Source: Leucocoprinus leucothites (lineage: Eukaryota > Basidiomycota > Agaricomycetes > Agaricales > Agaricaceae). From it: DNA of 64,000 bases. The stretch is taken from the NCBI GenBank assembly GCA_013368445.1, contig JAACJO010000001.1:3286001-3350000 (forward strand), read 5' to 3'. The notes under the pieces were generated by a model. That model did not search any database. It saw only the letters and a program-made list of their open reading frames with translations, and was not told where the DNA came from. Positions 56,454-64,000 of this stretch are shown piece after piece. The first letter of the stretch is position 1. Each line of letters starts with the position of its first letter. The position numbers were made by a program, and so were the translations under genes.

Positions 56454-59453
56454 ATGACGAGCCACTCCCCTCAACGCGCTCTCAGTCTCAGGGCAACTCA
56501 AGCCCACCAACTAAATCAAGGTAACAGCTTTTTTGAGTGTGATTGTCCTTCGATCGTGTGCCATCTGTGCCCGACGATGAGGCGCAAGCTGTAGAAATAA
56601 TTATGATCTTTTCAGATTACTAACATTTTCTACGTAGGTTTACCTCAGGGCCTCCGGGAGTCCTCCCGATCACCCTCCTTGCGAGAACGATCTCGTGCGA
56701 TGCCTACTGCGCCGCCTGCCCAGGCGTATGTCTCGCCATCAGTGACACAGCAGCTCAATCAAGTCCATTCTCAACCAAGTCCAACCAGCTCGAGTAATTC
56801 GCGACCATCACCACCCACAGCTTCGGTCGCACGACACCATGCTACACCTCCCCAGGCCTCTTCATCGCCAGGTGAACTCGGAGTACCTCCATCGATCTCT
56901 CATTTCCCTCAAGGTCACACTGGCTATGGTACTCACTATCCTCACACTATCGGTCGCTCCCAAATTCCTCCCCTTACCCGTTATCAACATTCTGATGAGA
57001 GCTATCAAATCACGCCAGAACTATTGGAGGAGATCGAACGAGCTGACCTTGAACAGTCACAGACGCATTCCGTTTCTCCTGCCTTCACCACCTATCCTCG
57101 CAATGGGTCCACGACACCGCCTAGAGATCACAACATAGATCGGCTGCGTGCAGTTGATAGAGCGAGCCCTAAGGAATTGGACGCTCGACGGCAACGGGAA
57201 CCCGTTTCCGCTCGAGAAAGTCCCGTATCAAGGCAGCCCCAATCACCACCCACATTCGCGCAGGCCCAACCTTCTCATCCCGACCGCGGGGCTTCTGACT
57301 CCCCAGCTCGCTCATCTCCCCTGGGAGGAGGATCATCTGGGGATACATACACCGCTTATATGGCACGTGACCCTCCAGTCCATCGCCGCGCAACTGTCAA
57401 TGCCCTGAATAGTGAGCCTCGCACCCAGTACTCTCACTCTGCTCATACCCCTCCGCTGCAAGCTGTCGGACGACCACCTGACCGATCACTGCCGGTACAG
57501 GAGGAACCCGAGGATGATCCCCATCTCACCGTCAAGGACGACCCCTGGAAAGGCCTTGAACACCTTGAAAATCGCCATCGAATCTCTTCTCCCACCCCTT
57601 CATCCGACCTTTACCCGGAAGGCAACTTGCAACGCCCTAACACACATCACCCAAGCTCTTCCCAAGTCGATCATTATTCTGATGATGAAGAAGATGAAGG
57701 AGCGAAAACACCCAGATCTCCCAGTGTTGGTCTTCCGGATAGGCACACGCAGCCAATGACTGGCGGAGCACGTGTGTCTCTGCGTCCCACAGGTCGTACC
57801 AGCTCAATGGACCAACTTGGGTTAAGAGGCATTGCGGAAACTATTCACCAACCAACACCCCATAATGGTGTGCCTGGTCCATCTCAGTCACCAAACACCC
57901 AACGCTTCGGTCACCCCTCCCAGCTGCGCAGATTGAGCGTCGATCCAAATGTGTCATTTCAATCGAGTCAGTATCACGCCTCTGAGTCCAGTCCCTATTC
58001 TGGGCTTTACTCTGGACAATTCCTTCCTGAGGAGTACTACGGATATGGTGATCCGCTGTCTGCTCCCTTCTACCATGAGTTTCAGTACGACAATCGACCT
58101 CGCCCCGATGCACCTATCCCTCCAACCCCACATAGCCAGACTGCTGCTCCGTCTCCTTCACCTTTTGCACCCGCACATTCTCGCAACGGAAGAAACTACG
58201 CCGACCCGAGACCAATTCATGCCGGCTCACCCTATCCAGCCCCTATGACCATATACATCGAAGCATCAACGCCTCCCGAAATGCTCGCCACAGCATGTTC
58301 GACCCAAATGACCCAAGTTTCGATATGAATATGATCCGAGACCAAGTTGCCAATCAGTGGCAAACGTTCGCTCAAAATACCCATGCCCTTGGTAACATGT
58401 CGGACTCGACGTTCTCTCCCTCTGCCACTCCTTTCCAAGGCAACTTTGCGGCTTGGGCCCACCTTCATGCCCGCCGGACACTCAACCGAGCTTTCGATAT
58501 GAGAAGCCTGCAATCCAGCCCTGGTCTCGAGCTACCTGATCGAGGCGATGCGCCTTCCGTAGCACCCTCTCATATTTTCCACAGTAAAAAGAAAACAAAT
58601 CGAGCAAGCGGGTTAAGCACCGAAATTACCGCTAAGCTACCTCCGAGAGTCCAAAGTACCCAGCCACGAGATACCAGCCCAGAACCATCAACCTCAGGGG
58701 AAGAAACGGCGGGTGAAGAGACCTATGCCACGCCCAATTCCAACCGCAACAACTGGGGGAACGGTTCTCTGCCTAACCGCGTTGTAGAGGAGGATGGGGA
58801 TGGGGATTGGGTCGACGAGGACGAAGAGCCTGATGAGGACGATTTACTTGAACTCGAATATCATCCCTCGTACATCAAAAACGTCGCGAGGAGGCGCAGG
58901 AAATGGGAGGTTGGATGGGAAAGCCTCATTGAAGCTGTGAGTGTTGTGTTTTTGTGTTGTGCTGTGAGACTGATGTTGATGTAACGACTAGTTCCATGCA
59001 TTGGACAGACAGACAGACGCAACCATGGTCTTACTTGCAGCACCTTCGCACTCGACCAAACTATATTCCGTTCGCTCCCGCTCTATTAGACGGCAGGCCA
59101 ATAGTTCAGATATAACTCCCTTGAAGATCGGTTTCAAACGTATCGCTGCGCACCGGCGGAAGACACGTTCAATTGTCAAATCCTCGCTAGTCGATCGGTT
59201 TTTGGTATCATCTGGGACCTCAGGAGAGGGTTCGGATAGCGAGACCAGGGAGGAGGACCTTAAACGCGCGTTTGAGGCTGCAATTACCAGTCTCGGAGCC
59301 TTTGAGAACATCTTTGCGGAGAGGGAAGCTCGTTGGGCAGAGGAGATGAGGAGGATCGGCGACGATCGAGAACGCGTCGAAAATTTGCTCAGACAGGTAA
59401 TCGGTGAGCGCAATGGATTAAACACAACTCCTACTGCACCTCCGCTACTCTGA
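56454..59453 (+). CDS. Ser/Pro-rich protein with acidic and coiled-coil C-terminus (one frameshift)
   Basis: Exon 1 is 56454..56520 (ATG, MTSHSPQRALSL), exon 2 is 56638..58936 and exon 3 is 58992..59453. The summed length is one base short of a multiple of three: frame changes once in exon 2, near GCCCCTATG at about 58240. Adding one base there would join ...HAGSPYPAP to YDHIHRSINAS, giving about 942 aa. The first 500 residues are disordered and rich in Ser, Pro and His, with an acidic DDEEDEG patch. The C-terminus has an EEDGDGDWVDEDEEPDEDD run, then LIEAFHALDRQTDATMVLLAAPSH. It ends with a predicted coiled coil (EREARWAEEMRRIGDDRERV). It is a conserved-looking fungal protein of unknown role. 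The frameshift may be a sequencing error. Confidence 0.68.
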
Positions 59454-60923
59454 GATGTACCAGATTCGTTTCAACCATAGTGACGCTGTGTTCATACGAG
59501 CTACTCATTATTTTTTTGCATTAGTATCATTCATTGTGTTGTGGGTATGTACGATATTATATCGCAGGACCATGGAATCTCATCGTCGTAGAGCAGTCGT
59601 TACTGATACTTATACTAAAACCTATGAGAAAATAGCTGATGTTTATCCCTGTATATACAGTAGAGGCTATTGAGCTTCCCTGCTTGACGCTTCTCGCATG
59701 TCATTTTAAACCCTTATTCCGGCCTGTTGAACAATGTTGACCTGATAATCACGCACTGCGCCCTTAACTTGATCTATACAAGGCCCATTGCATTGCCCTG
59801 TGTGCACTTCAGCCTGGAATATCACAAGATCAAAGCCTATGTAACTCCCCGGCGTCGCTCAGGCTGATGTTGATTTTGATGTTGAATCATGCAGTATGTA
59901 CCCTGGAACCAGTGCTGCGCTAATTGGAATCAGATGAATCACCCTACATGTAGTGAATTTGCCTCCATGAAGATTGAAAGTTCCGCCGATGATCATTCTG
60001 CTTGTGCTCAGTGTAGCCTATAGTAGCAGATGATCAACTTGGCATATCATGCTTTCCCACTTCAACGACCCGAGAGTGTCAGAGTTGGACTGCCAATATA
60101 AGGGATGGTACAATGATGTCTTGGCTGATGACGGTCGTTGCTTGGGTCCCAGAACTTGGGGAGATACTACTGAGCACGGTGAATAACCTAATGACTCTGG
60201 GCTCCGATTGTTTGGTAGGTCCTTCTTCCCAAAAAAAAGTAGAATTGAGAGTTCGTCCGAATGCCAATTCAGTGCGATCTGCGCCAGGGGTCATTGGAAT
60301 CAGGATCGTGATGGGCGATAGTTGATGGCCCTGTAAAAGCTCATCTTATTGTGTCATTCCTGCTTGCAAGGCTAAAGCTGCCGCAAGTGGCAGCCACACT
60401 TTCGGATAGGAGTTACATGACAGCGACCGTCGACAGCCATTGACTCTTACGCTACCTAAGTCGTCTTCAGCGACGTAGGCTACCTGTTGGATATTGTGGC
60501 ATAGGGTCATGGTTAAAGAGCTCAATGTCGAGTGCTTATCGATTATCCCTAAGTAGTCCGCGGTCAACCGAGATTTGAATGAACCTCACCCTTTGCTTCT
60601 GATATCATGAGGTTGGGGGAATGGGAGTGAGAGAAGCAATGCTATAACCAGGATCGTGCGACCTACGATTGGTATCAACCATTCAAGCAGCAGTATTGTC
60701 CTCTGGAGCTGGGGCATGGTGAGAATTCCCATTAAATCTCACGGGCGCTGTCGGTGTTGTATTGCCAGATGTCAAATTTCCTGACATTGTTTCCCTGTGG
60801 GCATGTCTCCATCGCAACCCGAACTCACAGTAAGGCGTAATATACTCGAAATGCCATTTCTCCCTCGTTTCGTGGTGCAAGGTAACGCCCTTTCCTCCTC
60901 CTCTCACCCCAATCCTCCACCCC

Positions 60924-60924
<1 letters not shown>
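59454..60924. other. Intergenic, no supported gene
   Basis: A 72-codon frame starts directly after the upstream stop (59455) and has one hydrophobic stretch, but is more likely 3' untranslated sequence. Other frames are short and unremarkable. Confidence 0.4.
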
Positions 60925-60963
<39 letters not shown>

Positions 60964-61019
60964 ACACCCCTCAAAAAAAAAAACTAAAAAAAAAAAGAAA
61001 ATAAATATTATGACTACAA

Positions 61020-61058
<39 letters not shown>

Positions 61059-61102
61059 ACAATCTATTTCTCCCTCTCAGTGAGAAGTGCATCAGATGAT
61101 AA

Positions 61103-61143
<41 letters not shown>

Positions 61144-61212
61144 AATTTTCAACATCTCAAAATCTACAAGTAAACTATATATAATGTGAGTCCAGACATA
61201 AGAAAAAATAAT

Positions 61213-61246
<34 letters not shown>

Positions 61247-61340
61247 CGCAATCATCTTTCAGTATCTATATGTGATCGCCCCCCCCCTCCCCCCCCCCCC
61301 CCCCCCCCCCCCGCCTCCAATCCGCCCCCCCCCCCCCGTC
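60925..61340. repeat. Cluster of long C, T and A homopolymers
   Basis: In order: C39 (60925-60963), A-rich interruptions, T36 (61022-61057), a 46-base spacer, A38 (61104-61141), a 73-base spacer, T32 (61215-61246), then C9-T-C24 and further interrupted C runs to about 61357. The T36 and A38 runs are complementary and could pair. Two of the T runs are followed by GACAATCTATTT and CGCAATCATCTTTC, resembling the CGACAATTATCTTTT that follows the poly-T at 23865. Confidence 0.85.
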
Positions 61341-61357
61341 CAATCCCCCCCCCCCCC

Positions 61358-62305
61358 AGTCGTCCGGATTTGTATCCGCCTATATAGATTATCAGGGCCT
61401 CCAATCGCTCTATCTATATTGTGGCCCTGAGGTATAGCAATCCATTGATCAATCCAGCGATTTTCACAATACAAAACAAGACCTCTAAAGAAAAGCAGCA
61501 AAGATAAGTAGTAGTAAATGATATCAATAGAGTGTAATGACTCGGCTAAGAATTAATGCAACTTCTCTCCCTCCTCGCTTGTTCCAATGGGTATGTTCCT
61601 CCTCCTATGGTACTTGATTTGATCCATGTAAAAAAGGAGAGTTCCGAGAGTGAGACTCCGGTGCCATTGACCGAAATAGCCATTCCATTGTTTCTTTGCC
61701 AAGCAGTCCGTATCTTACGCGTGACGGGGCTGAATAACCCTTGAACAAATCTCTGGTTCTCTGAGGTGATGAGAACAATGAGCGCGCTCTCGAGCACAGG
61801 TTAGGCTCCACTATATAATTAGTATTGGCCGTCATATACGGGAGTTGAATTAATCTGCATGGAAAGCATTACCCAAGAGAGCGACAGACAAGCGATCTTG
61901 AATGATATTGATGATTAACGGTCCTGTCTTGTGTCATGCGTCTGTTACACTGTATTCCCTGCGTCACTGCCACCGTAAGAGAGACCCAGAAATAGCTACA
62001 GAAGAGGAAGAATCAATCAAATATATATTACTTCACCGGCGTGAGTATTCTTTTGGGAAAAGTTCCTACAGGCTCCTACAAGCTTTGCCCCGAAAGAGAA
62101 TATCTTCACTCGCTATCCCGTAACGGCCAGCATCTTACAGCTTCTGTTGAATTTATTTGGTAGTGGTTATCCCAGTCCGAATGCCAGTTGTGTGATGGGT
62201 TGATGGACAAGACTGCACTCGAATATTATTATAAGCTGAGGGAGTGAGAAATGGCTGGCAGGCTGGCAGCGCACAACCCTAGCACCCAACTCCTCGTATC
62301 CCTCA
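61358..62305. other. Intergenic, no supported gene
   Basis: Only short frames. The right end is the upstream region of the second DUF6534 gene, whose ATG is at 62306. Confidence 0.4.
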
Positions 62306-63994
62306 ATGGCTGACCAGAATGCACCTCCTGGTCTCCCTCCTGACATTGGAAGCCTGTGAGTGTTAAAACCATCCCCCTGTGTTGCTTGATTGAGTTGGAG
62401 GTGTTTGGACTGAATAGAACGGGCCCTCCGGTGAGTCACTATTGATGTAGATTGCTGAGCAGAATACCTATTTTGACAAATCCGATGATCAGTTTCTGGG
62501 GATATTCCTCAACGGCTATCTTTTTGGGATCCTGACGCTGCAATATTGTAAGTACAGGTCTTCACCTGAGTATTTGCTTAACTGACTAGGTTTGAAGACA
62601 ACTACTGCTCACAGTTCCGGAACGACACAACGTGGCTCAGAAACCTTGGTAAGTCGGGCCACTGGCTTTTCGTTTATTTTTGTCGAGCGCTAAATTTGGT
62701 TGCGAAGTCCATGTTCAGTTTTTCTTGGAAACAGCCCAAACGGCTATGAGTGTAGCAGATGGGTTCCATTGGTTTGTTTACGGATATGGAAATCTCAACA
62801 AGTTGGGCGAATTTTATTTGGCGAATTTTGATTCACCAATGTTGTGTTCGATTATTGCCCTGATCTCGCAAGGAGTGTATTGCTGGAGGATATATCACTT
62901 AAGTCGTTGGAGAGTGTTACGTTTGTTATTGCGCTGGTGAGTGGCCTTAATTTGGGCAGTGCTCAGGTGTAGATGCGGCTCACACTCTTTCAAAAGACTG
63001 CGTGCTGTCAGGCAGTAGGGGGGTTTGGTATCGGTATTGTGGTATGTCATATTTCGATGTTGCCGTTGCAGGTGACCCGAACCGGAAACAGAACCAGAAA
63101 CTTGGAAATATCGGGAATTGGGAAGATAGGTATAATGTCTTTATGATAGTAAGTGCCTTTGTTTGAAGTGGTCAAAACTTTAATGGGCTGACCTGATTCA
63201 CAGTTTTGGTCGGTTTGCAGTGCCATAACCGACACAATAATTGCGGCTATTATGGTCTACCTTGTACGTCTAGTTTTATGACATGCACTTCGAGGCTGAC
63301 CAAACGGGTGTAGCTCCTCTCTTCAACTCCCTTTAATTCCTCGAGGAGAAGAACGCCTGTGATGAGGAAACTGATACGTTTGGTAATTGAAACGAACCTG
63401 GCAAGCGGTGGGTATTCTCTTCTTTATTATACCGAGTGTAATTGTGACATGGGGAATTGGAAGCTCTTGTCGCGATAGCGGTATTTCTTACGACGGTCAT
63501 TAGCCCCATCGCACCGCCTGTAGGTCGCCGGTAATCTGCTCGACATTGCTATATTAACCTTCATACTCAGAAAACCAGCTATTTCTTGTGCCCGTAAGGA
63601 TCAAATCCCATTCAGTTCGCAAACTGACTAATGATATGGCCAGGGGCTACGTCCTAGGCAAATTGTGAGCGACATTCAGATACTTGGTTTTTAGGCTGAC
63701 TCGGACGCATTTGATTGTTTCTAAAGATACAGCAATTCGTTTATCACCATGTTGAATAATCGTCGGCGAGATGGAGGTTTTGGAGGAGCAGATGAATCTA
63801 CCTTCAGCAATCAGAACCCCGGAGAGAACTGTTCGCTCGACCGGCGTCACCACCACTGGAACTCAGCGGCATCTCGTCAATTTAAACATTCCGCCTCGGT
63901 AGCAGGTATAGCTGTCGCCATTCATACGGAGACAGATGTACGACTTGACGATGCCAGCATACCTTACGAGATCAGTTATCCCACTGCAAAATGA
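62306..63994 (+). CDS. Second DUF6534-type membrane protein (model incomplete in the middle)
   Basis: N-terminal exons 62306..62355, 62418..62430 (13 nt), 62493..62547, 62615..62648 and 62688..62936 are well supported. They encode PPDIGSLTGPPFLGIFLNGY, FPERHNVAQKP and ADGFHWFVYGYGN, as in DUF6534 proteins. Downstream I can read VGGFGIGIV near 63020-63050, FWSVCSAITDTIIAAIMVYL near 63204-63263 and RKLIRLVIETNLAS near 63365-63410. NQLFLVPGYVLGKLYSNSF follows across the last introns, then LNNRRR and a tail ending VAIHTETDV and PTAK* (63994). The frame at the end of the fifth exon does not match that of the next block, so either an indel or an unseen small intron lies near 62900. It is a different subfamily from the DUF6534 gene at 51-53 kb. 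Confidence 0.65.
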
Positions 63995-64000
63995 TCTGTG

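Noticed and set aside
59455..59673. 72-codon frame with one hydrophobic segment just after the Ser/Pro-rich gene
   Set aside because: It begins one base after the upstream stop and is most likely 3' untranslated sequence; nothing else supports it.
60683..61251. Gly-, Pro- or Lys-rich frames at the C, T and A runs
   Set aside because: Translation of homopolymers only; no coding evidence outside the runs.

Overview
The window is nuclear DNA from a filamentous fungus, most likely an Agaricomycete (mushroom-forming basidiomycete). The genes are dense with short introns of about 50-60 bp, using GTRNGT donors and CTRAY-like branch sites. The gene families are typical of that group: NACHT-type NLR proteins, DUF6534 seven-helix membrane proteins, basidiomycete O-methyltransferases, and a TAP-like alpha/beta hydrolase.

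Left half, about 0.7-34.7 kb: a tandem array of five diverged copies of a 4-8 kb unit. Each unit holds, on the minus strand, a five-exon NLR gene (N-terminal leader, NACHT NTPase, C-terminal module of about 130 aa with no repeats). I could rebuild the exon structure by eye. Copies 1, 2, 3 and 5 are open from start to stop (749, 750, 748 and 749 aa); copy 4 carries at least four single-base deletions. Facing each NLR on the plus strand is a decayed Ser/Pro-rich coding remnant. Upstream of some NLRs lie broken pieces of two other genes: the stalk and GED of a dynamin-like GTPase (units 1 and 2) and a GPALPP/DUF3752-type gene (units 2, 3 and 4). Residue blocks are shared in conflicting groupings between copies, which suggests repeated exchange. 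A 110-base poly-T tract with 21-bp direct repeats lies in unit 4.

Right half, about 34.7-64 kb: single-copy genes. In order they are a secreted or membrane-anchored TAP-like alpha/beta hydrolase (+), an O-methyltransferase (+), an intronless membrane glycoprotein (-), a second O-methyltransferase (-), a large unknown protein with an acidic segment (+), an epoxide hydrolase-like enzyme (+), a DUF6534 membrane protein with several micro-exons, one apparently a single nucleotide (-), a small one-helix ORF (-), a Ser/Pro-rich protein with an acidic and coiled-coil C-terminus and one frameshift (+), and a second DUF6534 gene (+). A cluster of long C, T and A homopolymers lies at 60.9-61.3 kb.

Functionally the left half looks like a fast-evolving intracellular recognition (NLR) cluster. 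The right half contains small-molecule modifying enzymes (two methyltransferases, an epoxide hydrolase, a hydrolase) but no backbone synthase, so a biosynthetic cluster is not demonstrated. All family names come from recognising motifs by eye; no search was run.
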